NCBI RefSeq assembly: GCF_003937945.1
Contig: NZ_RSEC01000021.1
Coordinates: 428,292 to 492,291, forward strand
Origin: Amycolatopsis eburnea
GTDB lineage: Bacteria > Actinomycetota > Actinomycetes > Mycobacteriales > Pseudonocardiaceae
DNA: 64,000 bases
Direction of reading: 5' to 3'
Shown here: one piece after another, positions 1 to 8,920 of the stretch
Numbering within the stretch: the first letter of the stretch is position 1
Layout: every line of letters starts with the position of its first letter
Translations under genes and position numbers: made by a program
The notes under the pieces: model-generated
Told to the model about the DNA's origin: nothing
What the model saw: only the letters and a program-made list of their open reading frames with translations
The model's database searches: none

Positions 1-2
1 AG

Positions 3-323
3 CGCCGCATCGACCCCGCACGGCTGGGCTACCCGCTGCGGGCGTTCGTCAACGCCCAGGTCGACCAGCGGCGCCTCGCCGAGATCGCCGAGGCGCTCGC
101 CGAAATCCCCGAGGTCACCGAGGTGTGCGGACTGACCGGCGCGAGCGACCTGATGGTGCAGGTCGTCGCCGTCGACGCGGACGACCTCTACCGGATCGCC
201 GGGCGCGTCCTCGCCTCGCCGGGGGTGGAGCGGACGAACATCTCGCTCGTCATGCGCGAGCTCGTCCCCTACCGCCTGACGCCCCTGCTGGAGCGCGTGC
301 ATTCTGCGCACCCGGAGCCCTGA
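3..323 (+). CDS. Lrp/AsnC-family transcriptional regulator, C-terminal part
   Basis: The window opens inside this gene, so the N-terminal helix-turn-helix is missing and only about 106 codons are seen. What remains matches the ligand-binding RAM (AsnC) domain: a beta strand (LRAFVNAQV), a helix, then EIPEVTEVCGLTGASDLMVQV, the usual place where effector-binding turns lie. Lrp/AsnC proteins are cytoplasmic octameric DNA-binding proteins that sense amino or keto acids. The next gene on the same strand is a pyruvate-dehydrogenase-like enzyme, which suggests local control of 2-oxoacid metabolism (inference). Family assignment is secure; the regulated target is not. Confidence 0.85.
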   Translation, partial: RRIDPARLGYPLRAFVNAQVDQRRLAEIAEALAEIPEVTEVCGLTGASDLMVQVVAVDADDLYRIAGRVLASPGVERTNISLVMRELVPYRLTPLLERVHSAHPEP

Positions 324-353
324 GCCGTCCGGTTCCGGTGTGCATTCTGCGCA
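298..353. promoter_or_regulatory. Two identical 13-mers upstream of the E1-like gene
   Basis: TGCATTCTGCGCA occurs at 298-310, inside the last codons of the Lrp gene, and again at 341-353, about 76 bp before the next start codon. Each copy is an imperfect TGC...GCA palindrome, and the copies are 43 bp apart (four helical turns). This is a plausible Lrp-type operator pair; binding is inferred only. Confidence 0.4.
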
Positions 354-429
354 GCTGGATCGACATCGGTTGTGCGAAGCGTCCGCCAGTGCTGTTCTGG
401 GGGTGCTTCCTGCACGAAAGGTGTCGACG

Positions 430-2733
430 ATGACTCAGGCCACCCCGGCGGCTCCGGCGACGGGCACGCTCGCCTCCATCGAGCAGCGGGTGCTGTGGCT
501 CGCCACGGCGATCGTGCACCAGGCCAACCGCGTGCGGCCGAACCCGTCCGGCCTGAAGGTCGGCGGCCACCAGGCGTCGTGCGCGTCGCTCGTGTCGATC
601 ATGACGTCGCTGTGGTTCCGGCACCTGCGCCCCGAGGACCGCGTCTCGGTGAAGCCGCACGCGTCGCCGGTGCTCCACGCGATCAACTACCTGCTCGGCG
701 AGCTCGACGAGGCCTACCTGCCGACGCTGCGCGAGTTCGGCGGCCTGCAGAGCTACCCGAGCCGCGCCAAGGACCCCGACCCGGTGGACTACTCGACCGG
801 CTCGGTCGGCATCGGCGCGACCGCCCCGATCTGGGGTGCGCTGGCGCGCCGCTACCTGACCGCCCGCGGCTCGGCGGCGGGTACCGGCCGGCAGTACTCG
901 CTGGTCGGCGACGCCGAGCTGGACGAGGGCGCGATCTGGGAGGCCATCCTCGACCCGGGCGTCGCGGAGCTGGGCGAGATCGTCTGGATCGTCGACCTCA
1001 ACCGCCAGTCGCTCGACCGCGTCGTCCCGAACATCGCGGCGGGGCGGCTGCAGGGCATGTTCGACGCCGCCGGCTGGCAGGTGCTGACCCTGAAGTACGG
1101 GCGGCTGCTGGAAGAGCTGTTCACCCGGCCCGGCGGCGCGGAGCTGCGCGCGCGGATCGACGAGATGCCGAACCCGGAGTACCAGCGGCTGCTGCGCTGC
1201 GACGCCGCCCAGGTGCGCGACCGGCTGCCCGCGGGCAACGCCGCGCTGGCGTCGCTGGTCGCCTCGCTCGACGACGAGACGCTGCTGGCCGCGATCCGCA
1301 ACCTCGGCGGCCACGACCTCGGCTCGCTCGACGACGCCTTCGCGTCCATTTCGGACAGCCGGCCGACGGTGATCTTCTGCTACACCGTCAAGGGCCGCGG
1401 GCTCCCGACGCAGGGGCACCCGCAGAACCACTCGTCGCTGCTGACGGTCGCGCAGATGGAAGAGCTGGCGTCGTCGCTGGGGACTGACCTCGCTTCGCCG
1501 TGGGAGAGCTTCGCGGCCGACTCGCCTGAAGCCGCGTTGTGCGCCGAAGTCGCTTCGCGGCTTAGCCGTCCCGACATTCCTTCGCTGCCTTCGCTGGAGC
1601 TGCCCACCGACATCGGGCGCACGCCGTCCGGGACGGCCACGACGCAGGCGGCGCTGGGCCGCGTCCTGCTCGACCTGACGCGCGAAGCGCCTGAAGCGGC
1701 GAAGCGCGTGGTGACGGTCAGCCCCGACGTCAGCTCGACGACCAACCTCGGCGGCTGGGTCAACAAGGTCGGCGTCTGGTCGGCCACCGAGCGCCGCGAC
1801 TGGTTCGAAGACGACCCCGAAACGATCATGCACTGGCGGGAGAAGCCGACCGGCCAGCACGTCGAGCTGGGCATCGCGGAGACGAACCTGGTCGGCCTGC
1901 TGGGCGAGCTGGGCGCGACGTGGAGCCGCTGGGGCGAGCCGCTGCTGCCCATCGGCGTCATGTACGACCCGTTCGTCGAGCGCGCGCTGGAGCCGTGGTC
2001 GTTCGGCATCTACGCCGGCGGGCAGTCGATCCTGATCGGCACGCCGTCGGGCGTCACGCTCGCCCCGGAAGGCGGCGCGCACCAGTCGATCACCACGCCG
2101 TCGATCGGCATCGAGCAGCCGGGCTGCGTCAGCTACGAACCGGCGTTCGCGATCGACACCGAGTGGACGCTGCTGGCCGCGCTCGGCAGGCTCGGCAAGC
2201 CGGGCGGCACGTCGTCGTACTTCCGGCTTTCGACGCGCCCGGTCGACCAGACGCTCGCCGCCGTGCCCACCGACCCGGCGGCGCGCGAACGCCGTCGCCG
2301 CCAGGTGGTGGCCGGTGCGTACCTGCTGCGGCGGGCTTCGTCGCCTTCGGTCACGCTCGCGGCGATGGGCGCGCTCGTCCCGGACACCCTGGCGGCGGCC
2401 GAGCGGCTGGCCCAGGTCGGCATCGAGGCCGACGTCGTCTGCGTGACCAGCCCGGGCCTGCTGTTCGAGGCGCTGCAGGCCCGCTCCGGCCGGGGCAGCG
2501 GCGAGTCGTGGATCCTCGACCAGGTCTTCCCGGCCTCGCGGGCGAAGCCGCTGGTCACGGTCCTCGACGGCCACCCGCACACGCTGGCGTTCCTCGCCGG
2601 GGTCAACCGGGTCCCGGCGGTTTCGCTGGGTGTCACGGGCTTCGGGCAGTCGGGCTCGCTGGAGGACGTCTACCGGTACCACGGCATCGACACCGACGCG
2701 ATCATCCGGGCCGCGCTGGACGTGACCGCCTGA
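430..2733 (+). CDS. Homodimeric pyruvate dehydrogenase E1-like / transketolase-family enzyme
   Basis: A 767-residue thiamine-diphosphate enzyme, probably oxidising pyruvate (or another 2-oxoacid) as a homodimeric AceE-type E1. The pyrophosphate-binding signature is present: GDAELDEG followed about 27 residues later by the Asn in VDLNRQS. An early HQANRVRPNPSGLKVGGH segment is typical of the E1/transketolase N-terminus. At 767 aa it is shorter than classical AceE (about 890 aa), so substrate is uncertain. The ATG at 430 was chosen because AAAGG lies upstream at good spacing; an upstream in-frame ATG at 340 overlaps the repeat region. It follows an Lrp regulator and ends at a strong bidirectional hairpin. 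Confidence 0.8.
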   Translation: MTQATPAAPATGTLASIEQRVLWLATAIVHQANRVRPNPSGLKVGGHQASCASLVSIMTSLWFRHLRPEDRVSVKPHASPVLHAINYLLGELDEAYLPTLREFGGLQSYPSRAKDPDPVDYSTGSVGIGATAPIWGALARRYLTARGSAAGTGRQYSLVGDAELDEGAIWEAILDPGVAELGEIVWIVDLNRQSLDRVVPNIAAGRLQGMFDAAGWQVLTLKYGRLLEELFTRPGGAELRARIDEMPNPEYQRLLRCDAAQVRDRLPAGNAALASLVASLDDETLLAAIRNLGGHDLGSLDDAFASISDSRPTVIFCYTVKGRGLPTQGHPQNHSSLLTVAQMEELASSLGTDLASPWESFAADSPEAALCAEVASRLSRPDIPSLPSLELPTDIGRTPSGTATTQAALGRVLLDLTREAPEAAKRVVTVSPDVSSTTNLGGWVNKVGVWSATERRDWFEDDPETIMHWREKPTGQHVELGIAETNLVGLLGELGATWSRWGEPLLPIGVMYDPFVERALEPWSFGIYAGGQSILIGTPSGVTLAPEGGAHQSITTPSIGIEQPGCVSYEPAFAIDTEWTLLAALGRLGKPGGTSSYFRLSTRPVDQTLAAVPTDPAARERRRRQVVAGAYLLRRASSPSVTLAAMGALVPDTLAAAERLAQVGIEADVVCVTSPGLLFEALQARSGRGSGESWILDQVFPASRAKPLVTVLDGHPHTLAFLAGVNRVPAVSLGVTGFGQSGSLEDVYRYHGIDTDAIIRAALDVTA

Positions 2734-2738
2734 GAGGT

Positions 2739-2780
2739 CGTGAGTGTTCAGGGCGGTTAGAACCGCCCTGAACACTCACG
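2739..2780. terminator. Bidirectional 20-bp perfect hairpin
   Basis: Arms 2739-2758 and 2761-2780 are perfectly complementary with a 2-nt centre. The hairpin lies between the stop of the E1-like gene (2733) and the inferred true stop of the convergent lipoprotein gene (2785), so it can serve both. The arm contains GTGAGTGTTCAGGGCGGTT. Confidence 0.8.
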
Positions 2781-2784
2781 ACGC

Positions 2785-3310
2785 TCAGAGATCCCACTCG
2801 GCGAGCGGCTTGTCCAGCGCGTCGGTCCAGATCATCTTCGAGCCCGGCTGCAGCGGGGCGTCGAGCAAGGACCTTGCCGGCGGCTTCCTCGCCCGGCTTG
2901 AGGTCCTTCAGCGGCAGGTCCGGGTCGGCGGTCGTGGCCGGGGCCATGCCGTCGGTGCCCTTGACGGTCTTGCCGTCCGGCGTCTTCATCCAGACGTAGA
3001 GGCCGTTCGTGCTGAACTCGCCCTTCTTGCCGACGATCTTCAGGTCGAACACGACGAAGCTGCCGCTCTTCGCCTTGATGCCCGGCGTCGTGCCCTCTTC
3101 GAGGGTGCCGACCGTGTTCAGCGTGATGTCGGCGCTGTTCTCGTCGTCTTCGACGGTGATCGTCTTGCCGATCGGCTTGTCGGCGGCCTTCTCCGACGGC
3201 TTGACGTCGGAGGTCCCGGCCGAAGCGGCCGGCGGGGCCGAGGTGGCGGAGCAGCCGGTGGAAACCAGGAGCAGTCCGGCCGCGAGGCCGGAGATCAGGA
3301 TGTGACGCAT
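2785..3310 (-). pseudogene. DUF4352-like lipoprotein, apparent one-base frameshift near the C-terminus
   Basis: ATG at 3310 begins a lipoprotein signal peptide (MRHILISGLAAGLLLVSTGC) followed by a Ser/Ala-rich linker and a beta-rich domain of the DUF4352/telokin type (TLNTVGTLEEGTTPG, SGSFVVFDLKIVGKKGEF). After GEEAAGKVL near 2867 the frame runs on as low-complexity Arg/Ala sequence to 2702, straight through the hairpin and into the neighbouring gene. Removing one base at about 2866-2870 restores a sensible ending, LDAPLQPGSKMIWTDALDKP then LAEWDL, stopping at 2785 just before the terminator. It is therefore a recent frameshift mutation or a sequencing error. The product would be an exported, membrane-anchored protein of unknown role. 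Confidence 0.7.
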
Positions 3311-3401
3311 CGATGAACCCTTCGCACAGCAAGAAAATCTCCCCCAGTCGGAGAGGGGAGTGATCTTGGTGCGTCCGGCCACACGGAACGCACACAATCG
3401 C

Positions 3402-3998
3402 TCAGGCGAAGGTCGCCCCGGCGAGCAGGGCGTCCATCTTCGCGTCCCAGCCCGGGAAGGACCCGTACTGGACGACGAGGATCTTGCTCGTCGGCAGCCA
3501 CCACATCCGGACCTGGTTGTTCTGCGTCGCGTCCTCGCAGGTGACCTGCCAGCGGCCGTACTCGGCCTTCTTGGTGCCGATCGGGGCGAACCCGGAGTCG
3601 AGCAGGGTGCTGCCGGTGGCGACCGCGGCCTGGCCGGGCGGTGACGCGGCCGTGATGCACGTCGGCACGTCCGTGCCGGTGTACCAGCCGAAGGGCCGCT
3701 TCGCGCTCGGGAGGTTGATCGGCGCGTTCGGGTCCGACGTCGCTTCGCGCAGGTCCAGCAGCCGCGCTTCGCAGACCGTGGTGCCTTCGGCGACGCAGCC
3801 GTCGAGGAGGCCGTCCGGGCTGTGCTCGGTGAAGGTCGCGCCCACCGGCAACGTCACGCGCATGGTCCCGACGACCGCTTGCGGCCCCGCGGCCGCCGTC
3901 ACCGTCGGGACGGGCTGGGCCTGTCCCGCGGTCGATGTCGTGCAGGCCGCGGTGCTCAAGAGCGCCACGAGGACCAGGACGCTGTGCCGGAAGGACAC
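3402..3998 (-). CDS. Putative secreted lipoprotein of unknown function
   Basis: 198 residues starting at GTG 3998, with AGAGGTGAG at good spacing upstream. Residues 1-19 form a lipoprotein signal (VLVLVALLSTAAC) followed by a Thr/Pro/Ala linker. The mature part has four cysteines (CVAEGTTVC, CIT, CED), so disulfides outside the membrane are likely, and ends in a GWDAKMDALLAGATFA helix. No family is recognised. It lies about 90 bp upstream of the other lipoprotein gene on the same strand, so the two may be co-transcribed. Confidence 0.6.
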   Translation of the reverse strand: MSFRHSVLVLVALLSTAACTTSTAGQAQPVPTVTAAAGPQAVVGTMRVTLPVGATFTEHSPDGLLDGCVAEGTTVCEARLLDLREATSDPNAPINLPSAKRPFGWYTGTDVPTCITAASPPGQAAVATGSTLLDSGFAPIGTKKAEYGRWQVTCEDATQNNQVRMWWLPTSKILVVQYGSFPGWDAKMDALLAGATFA

Positions 3999-4027
3999 GG
4001 GCTCACCTCTTTCGTCGCCACCTCGGA

Positions 4028-4072
4028 CGCCCGGGCGGCCCGTCCGGTTTCACCGTAAAGGCCGCCCGGGCG
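4028..4072. terminator. 13-bp GC hairpin downstream of the 4078-5007 gene
   Basis: Perfect arms 4028-4040 (CGCCCGGGCGGCC) and 4060-4072 with a 19-nt loop lie immediately after the stop of the minus-strand gene that ends at 4078 and before the next minus-strand start at 3998. Confidence 0.65.
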
Positions 4073-4077
4073 CGGGA

Positions 4078-5007
4078 TCAGGCGGCCACCGTCGTCAGCG
4101 AGACGTAGCCGGCCTGCAGCTGCGCGAGTGCTTCGAGCACGAACTTGGCGAGCTGGTCGACCGTGGTCGGGCCCGCCAGCAGCTGCCGCGTCAGCTCCAG
4201 CGGGACGCCGGACAGGCCCGGCTTCTCCGAGTACACGATGCTGACGGTGTTGCCGCCCAGCGCCGTGACGTCGACCGCGATGCCCGCGTACACCCCGGTC
4301 AGCTTGGCGGCGATCTTGGACACGAGGCTGTGGACGGTCACCGCCGTGGCGAAGGCCGCGATGATGGTCACGATCGCTTTCGCGTCCACGGACAGCGAAG
4401 GCGGCGTCGACCACGCTCCGCCGCTGTAAAGCCGGGCCGCGGAGTCCTGGCCGGTCAGGTCGATCTCGACCGCGTTGGAGCGCGCGGAGCTGAACATCGT
4501 GCTGGTGGCGATGTCCTGCTCGAACCACACCTGCACGCACTCCACCGGGGTCAGCACGTCCGACCCCTGGAGGATGGCGTCCTGGGCGACGTAGATCGGG
4601 TTGGTCGACGGGTTGCCGTCGATGTCGGTGGCGGACGCGCACAGGCCGGGGTGGATCGAGCCGAACCGGTTGAGCAGCGTGATCCCGGTCGGCGAGTCGC
4701 CCGACGAAGCCGGGCCGAGCACGCCGGCGCTGTCGAGCACCGCTTCGTCGCCGAGGCCGATCGGGACCTTGTTCGTCGAGACGCGCACGCCCACGTCGCC
4801 CTTGAACTCGTTGCTGCCGAACAGCTCGTACAACGGCTGCCAGGAGAAGGTGTTGTCGGCCAGGTACTCGCTCGCCGACTGCCACACGACGTTGTAGGTG
4901 TCGTTGACCTTCTTCGCGAAGCACAGGTTGTAGCCGTCGTGCTTCAGCTCCTCCAGGTCCGCCGTGTCGATCTGGATGCCGACGCTCTTGCTCAGCGCGT
5001 TCGTCAT
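4078..5007 (-). CDS. Hypothetical protein, 309 aa
   Basis: ATG at 5007 is preceded by GAGGAGCGGGAACC, a good ribosome-binding site. There is no signal peptide. The N-terminal half reads as an aqueous beta-rich domain (CFAKKVNDTYNVVWQSASEY, VGVRVSTNKVPIG). The middle has ECVQVWFEQDIATSTMFSSA. A hydrophobic stretch (AIVTIIAAFATAVTVHSLVS, roughly residues 210-230) precedes a C-terminal helical region. I do not recognise the family. The amphipathic middle segment could insert into a membrane, but no toxin or enzyme motif is evident. Flanked by a terminator downstream and a 370-bp gene-free region upstream, it is probably monocistronic. Confidence 0.6.
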   Translation of the reverse strand: MTNALSKSVGIQIDTADLEELKHDGYNLCFAKKVNDTYNVVWQSASEYLADNTFSWQPLYELFGSNEFKGDVGVRVSTNKVPIGLGDEAVLDSAGVLGPASSGDSPTGITLLNRFGSIHPGLCASATDIDGNPSTNPIYVAQDAILQGSDVLTPVECVQVWFEQDIATSTMFSSARSNAVEIDLTGQDSAARLYSGGAWSTPPSLSVDAKAIVTIIAAFATAVTVHSLVSKIAAKLTGVYAGIAVDVTALGGNTVSIVYSEKPGLSGVPLELTRQLLAGPTTVDQLAKFVLEALAQLQAGYVSLTTVAA

Positions 5008-5378
5008 GGTTCCCGCTCCTCGGTTCGTTCCGGTGGGCCGGTGCGGCCCTCGGGACCGACCTTCCGGGGCCGCCGTCGCGCCGGTGTTCCCGCCGCGTAC
5101 CGCGCGCCGTCGGGCGTCACACGATGGGCTAAACCGGGGCGGAGGACCGCCGTTGGGCCATTGGCGATCCGCGGCGTCCGTTCCCCGGGAGTCCGGCGAC
5201 GCGCCGTCGCGGCGGGGTCCCGTCCGGGTGACCGGTCAAGCCCGCGCACGGCTGAGCGGCGGCCGCACGGGCCCGGCGGTCCGGACGCGGCGTGAGAGAG
5301 CGGGAAGACGCCTCGGAGACACCGCCGGTGCCATGCTCGGAGATCGGCTGACGGCGTCGACGGAGACGAGGGACCGCG
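5008..5378. other. Intergenic region without a convincing gene
   Basis: This 371-bp very GC-rich gap separates two divergent genes. Apart from the ribosome-binding site of the minus-strand gene I see no repeat, hairpin or ORF with good coding character. It presumably holds both promoters. Confidence 0.5.
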
Positions 5379-6098
5379 ATGGGCGAGGGCGGCAGATCCG
5401 GCGTGGAATTGGTGCTGCTGGGCGGGTTCGAGCTGGTGGACGGCGGCGAGCGGGTCGCGCTGCCGCGGGCGGCGCAGCGCCTGCTGGCGTTCCTGGCCGT
5501 GCGCGACGGCGCGGCGGTGAACCGCAACGCGGCGGCCGAGCGGCTGTGGCCGGAGAGCCGCCGTCAGCGCGCGGCGGCCAACCTGCGCCAGGCGCTGTGG
5601 CACGTCCGGCGGTCCACGGCCGCCCCGGCCGTCGAGACCCCGGTCGACCACCTGCGGCTGGCCCCGGCCCTCCCGGTCGACTTCCGCGGTGCGCTCGAGG
5701 CAGCCCACCACGTCGTCGGCGCTTCGGGCCACCCGGCACCGGAGGGGCTCGTCGACGCGCTCTCCCGCGACCTGCTCCCCGACTGGACCGAGGACTGGCT
5801 GGCCCCGGAACGGCAGCGCTGGGAGCAGGTCCGGCTGCACGCGCTGGAAGCGATCGCCCAGCGCCTGATCACGGCGGGCGCGCACCTGGCCGCGCTGGAA
5901 GCGGCGTTCACGGCGATCGGCATCGACCCGGTCCGGGAAAGCGCTCACCGCACGGTGATCGCGGCCCACCTGGCCCAGGGCAACGCCGGCTCGGCGCTGC
6001 GGCACTACCAGCACTACCGCGCGTTGCTGCACCGCGAGCTGGGCGTGCGCCCGTCACCGCACATGACGCGGCTGGTCGCGGCGCAAGGGACGCCGTGA
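5379..6098 (+). CDS. SARP-type (AfsR/DnrI/RedD) transcriptional regulator, short form
   Basis: 239 residues with the SARP plan. An N-terminal winged-helix domain (VELVLLGGFELVDGGERVAL, LLAFLAVRDGAAVNRNAAAE, RLWPE) is followed by a bacterial transcriptional activation domain of TPR-like helices, including the conserved ending RHYQHYRALLHRELGVRPSP. SARPs activate secondary-metabolite or other local operons by recruiting RNA polymerase at direct repeats. No biosynthetic cluster is next to it here, so the target is unknown. It converges on the SUKH gene with 6 bp between stops. Confidence 0.85.
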   Translation: MGEGGRSGVELVLLGGFELVDGGERVALPRAAQRLLAFLAVRDGAAVNRNAAAERLWPESRRQRAAANLRQALWHVRRSTAAPAVETPVDHLRLAPALPVDFRGALEAAHHVVGASGHPAPEGLVDALSRDLLPDWTEDWLAPERQRWEQVRLHALEAIAQRLITAGAHLAALEAAFTAIGIDPVRESAHRTVIAAHLAQGNAGSALRHYQHYRALLHRELGVRPSPHMTRLVAAQGTP

Positions 6099-6104
6099 GG
6101 GGCT

Positions 6105-7688
6105 TCAGGGCAGCACGGCCGAGAACTCCGTCACCGGGCCGTGCTGGTCACCGGCGAACGCGGTCCGCAGCTCGGCCATCTCCGGCAGCGTCGTCCGCCC
6201 GGAGACGAACAGCGCGGCGAGGTGAGGCAGCGGCCGGCCGAGGTCGAGCAGCCGGCGGACCTGCCCGGCGTCGAGCCCCAGCACGCGCAGGCCGGGGAGG
6301 TCGGCGACCTGGCCGAGGTCCGCTACCGCCGAGCCGGCGAGGTGCAGCCGCGTCAGCCGGGGCAGCGTGCGCAGCACTCCCAGGTCGAGCGGTTCCTGGA
6401 CGCCTTCGAGCCGCAGGTCCCACAGCGCCGGGTGCGCGGCGAGCCCGGCGAGGTCGACGCTCCCGGCCTCGATCTCCGCCGACTCCAGCGCGCCGAGCCC
6501 GCCGATCGACGCCGTGACGGCGGTGGCGCGGTTGACGCTCAGCCGCCGCAGCGCGGTCAGCGGGGCGAACACGGCCAGGTCGACGTCGGCGGCGTCGTTC
6601 AGGTAGACCTCCTGCACCAGCTCCCGGCCGGGCAGCTCCGCCACCACCGACGGCAGGTCCAGCTCGGCCGCCTTCGAGATCACCTCGTTGTACGACCGCT
6701 CGGCGGCTTCGCGGAGATCGGTCTCCGCGATCAGGTACTGCTCGCCCGGGTCCTCGAAGCGCCCGGCCCGCAGGGCGGTCACGACTTCGGTCAGCATCGC
6801 GGTGACCGACGTCGCCACGTAGCGCAGCGGGCCGTAGATGTCGCGGCCGTACTCGAGGACCTGGCCCGCGTGCCCCCGCGCGGCGGGGTCGACGTCCACC
6901 GCGAGGTAGTTCATCGCCCGGTCCCCGCCGAAGGTGATCCACCAGTCGTTGCGCGACAGGCGTTTCACGTGGCCGAAGGGCAGGGTCTCGAACACGACGC
7001 CGTCGTCGTCCAGCCCGTCTTCCCAGCCGTAGGAACCGGGTGCGCCTTCGAGGTAGTTGGCGACGACGTGGTCCAGCGGGTCGTGGGAGTAGGGCCCGAG
7101 CAGGCCGGTCTCCCGCGGATCGCCGTCGGCGACCAGGTACAGCGCCCGCAGGTCCTCGGGCAGCCGGACGCCCATGCGCGCCTCGGCGGCGGCCAGCTCC
7201 GCTTCGGTCTTCCCCGCGGGCCACGCGGGAGCCGCGCCCTTGACGCGGGTGTAGGCCTCCGCGTACTCGGCGGTGAGCCGGAAGACCTCGGCGCGCACCC
7301 GGGGATCCGTCGGCGCGCCGGTCGGTTCGGCGGCGGCGGGGCGCGGCAGCCCCGGCAACGGGTGCCCGGGGTAGCGGAAGTCCGGGTCGAAGACGAGCTG
7401 CCCGGGCGAGACGGCCGCGACGTCCGGCCGGGCGGTGAAGCGGTAGGCGCCCGCGACGTCGAGCCGCACTTCCAGCACGGCGGGCGGCAGCTCGAACAGC
7501 CGCCGGGCGATCGACGTGTAGTCGACGCGAAGGCAGTCCCGCACGTCGCTCCACGCCGTGCACGAGACGGCCCCGCCGGTGTGCCGCAGCTGGAGCGTGG
7601 CGGTCGTCCACCCGGCTCCCGCGCCCGCGCGCAGGCTTTCGGCCATCGCCGCGGCGATGCCGGCGTATTCGCTTTCCCCCGGATTCAT
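6105..7688 (-). CDS. SUKH (SMI1/KNR4)-domain protein with C-terminal leucine-rich repeats
   Basis: 527 residues. Residues about 1-100 resemble an N-terminal module often seen before SUKH domains in actinomycetes. Residues about 150-310 carry SMI1/KNR4 hallmarks: EAELAAAEARMGVRLPEDLR, the acidic-loop GDGDP-like region, and later DWWITFGGDRAMNYLAVDVD. From about residue 350 short leucine-rich repeats follow (LAGLAAHPALWDLRLEGVQE, LDLGVLRTLPRLTRLHLAGS). SUKH proteins are often immunity proteins against polymorphic toxins, but stand-alone ones are common in actinomycetes and no toxin gene is adjacent. Function is unassigned; domain calls are firm. Confidence 0.75.
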   Translation of the reverse strand: MNPGESEYAGIAAAMAESLRAGAGAGWTTATLQLRHTGGAVSCTAWSDVRDCLRVDYTSIARRLFELPPAVLEVRLDVAGAYRFTARPDVAAVSPGQLVFDPDFRYPGHPLPGLPRPAAAEPTGAPTDPRVRAEVFRLTAEYAEAYTRVKGAAPAWPAGKTEAELAAAEARMGVRLPEDLRALYLVADGDPRETGLLGPYSHDPLDHVVANYLEGAPGSYGWEDGLDDDGVVFETLPFGHVKRLSRNDWWITFGGDRAMNYLAVDVDPAARGHAGQVLEYGRDIYGPLRYVATSVTAMLTEVVTALRAGRFEDPGEQYLIAETDLREAAERSYNEVISKAAELDLPSVVAELPGRELVQEVYLNDAADVDLAVFAPLTALRRLSVNRATAVTASIGGLGALESAEIEAGSVDLAGLAAHPALWDLRLEGVQEPLDLGVLRTLPRLTRLHLAGSAVADLGQVADLPGLRVLGLDAGQVRRLLDLGRPLPHLAALFVSGRTTLPEMAELRTAFAGDQHGPVTEFSAVLP

Positions 7689-7782
7689 GCCGCGAGGCTA
7701 CCGAGCCCGGGTGTGACCCGGCGGACACCCGGCCGGGACGGGCGGGGCGGCGGTTTCGGGGGCGTGGGACACTGGACCGGTT

Positions 7783-8889
7783 ATGACTGCCCTCCCCCTT
7801 GTCTTCGACGCCCCCAAGCGCGGCCTCCCGCCGCGCCACCTCGCCGACCTCACGCTGGCCGAGCGCGCCGAAGCGGTGGCCGAGCTGGGGGAGAAGCCGT
7901 TCCGGGCGAAGCAGCTGTCGAACCACTACTTCTCCCGCCTGACGGTCGACCCGGCGGAGATGACCGACATCCCGGCGGCGTCCCGTTCGCGGCTCGTCGA
8001 GTCGTTGATGCCGACGCTGCTGACCGAGGTCCGCGCGCTGGCGGCCGACGGCGGCGCGACGCGCAAGACGCTGTGGCGGGCGCACGACGGCACGCTCCTG
8101 GAGAGCGTCCTGATGCGCTACCCGGACCGCGCGACGCTGTGCATCTCGAGCCAGGCCGGCTGCGGCATGGCCTGCCCGTTCTGCGCGACCGGCCAGGGCG
8201 GTCTGGACCGCAACCTGTCGACGGCGGAGATCGTCGACCAGGTTCGCTCGGCGGCCGCGGTCATGCGCGACGGCACGATGCCGGGCGGCCCCGGGCGGCT
8301 GTCGAACATCGTCTTCATGGGCATGGGCGAGCCGCTGGCCAACTACAAGCGGGTCGTCGCCGCGGTCCGGCGGATCACCGACCCCGCTCCGGGTGGTTTG
8401 GGGATCGGGCAGCGGTCGGTCACGGTGTCGACCGTGGGCCTCGCGCCGGCGATCCGGAAGCTCGCCGACGAGAAGATGCAGGTGCGGCTGGCGGTTTCGC
8501 TGCACACGCCGGACGACGAGCTGCGGGACACGTTGGTGCCGGTGAACGAGCGCTGGTCGGTGGACGAGGTTCTCTCGGCGGCGCGGTACTACGCCGACAC
8601 GTCCGGGCGGCGCGTGTCGATCGAGTACGCGCTGATCCGGGACATCAACGACCAGCCGTGGCGGGCGGAGCTGCTGGCTCGCCGGTTGCGGCAGCACCTG
8701 GGTCAGCTGGTGCACGTGAACGTGATCCCGTTGAACCCGACGCCGGGGTCGAAGTGGGACGCGTCGCCGAAGCCGGTGGAGCGGGAGTTCGTGCGGCTGG
8801 TCAACGCCGGCGGAGTAGCGTGCACGGTGCGGGACACGCGGGGTCAGGAGATCGCCGCCGCTTGTGGTCAGCTCGCCGCCGAAGGCTGA
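7783..8889 (+). CDS. rlmN: Dual-specificity 23S rRNA/tRNA adenine-C2 methyltransferase RlmN
   Basis: A 368-residue radical-SAM enzyme that methylates C2 of A2503 in 23S rRNA (and A37 in some tRNAs). The [4Fe-4S] motif CGMACPFC gives Cys127, Cys131 and Cys134; the SAM-binding GMGEPLANY follows. The C-terminus carries [17 protein letters not shown], where the Cys near the end is the catalytic resolving residue conserved in RlmN. Length is normal. The ATG at 7783 has no ribosome-binding site, and a GACACT-like -10 lies about 10 bp upstream, so a leaderless transcript is likely. The small next gene starts about 30 bp after the stop. Confidence 0.95.
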   Translation: MTALPLVFDAPKRGLPPRHLADLTLAERAEAVAELGEKPFRAKQLSNHYFSRLTVDPAEMTDIPAASRSRLVESLMPTLLTEVRALAADGGATRKTLWRAHDGTLLESVLMRYPDRATLCISSQAGCGMACPFCATGQGGLDRNLSTAEIVDQVRSAAAVMRDGTMPGGPGRLSNIVFMGMGEPLANYKRVVAAVRRITDPAPGGLGIGQRSVTVSTVGLAPAIRKLADEKMQVRLAVSLHTPDDELRDTLVPVNERWSVDEVLSAARYYADTSGRRVSIEYALIRDINDQPWRAELLARRLRQHLGQLVHVNVIPLNPTPGSKWDASPKPVEREFVRLVNAGGVACTVRDTRGQEIAAACGQLAAEG

Positions 8890-8920
8890 GTTTCGTTTCT
8901 ATGATGGAGAAATCGTCGTG

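Noticed and set aside
250..2775. 841-codon ORF on the minus strand across the E1-like gene
   Set aside because: It is the antisense shadow of a gene with clear thiamine-enzyme motifs; its product is Arg/Gln/Val-rich without any domain, as expected from GC-skewed third positions.
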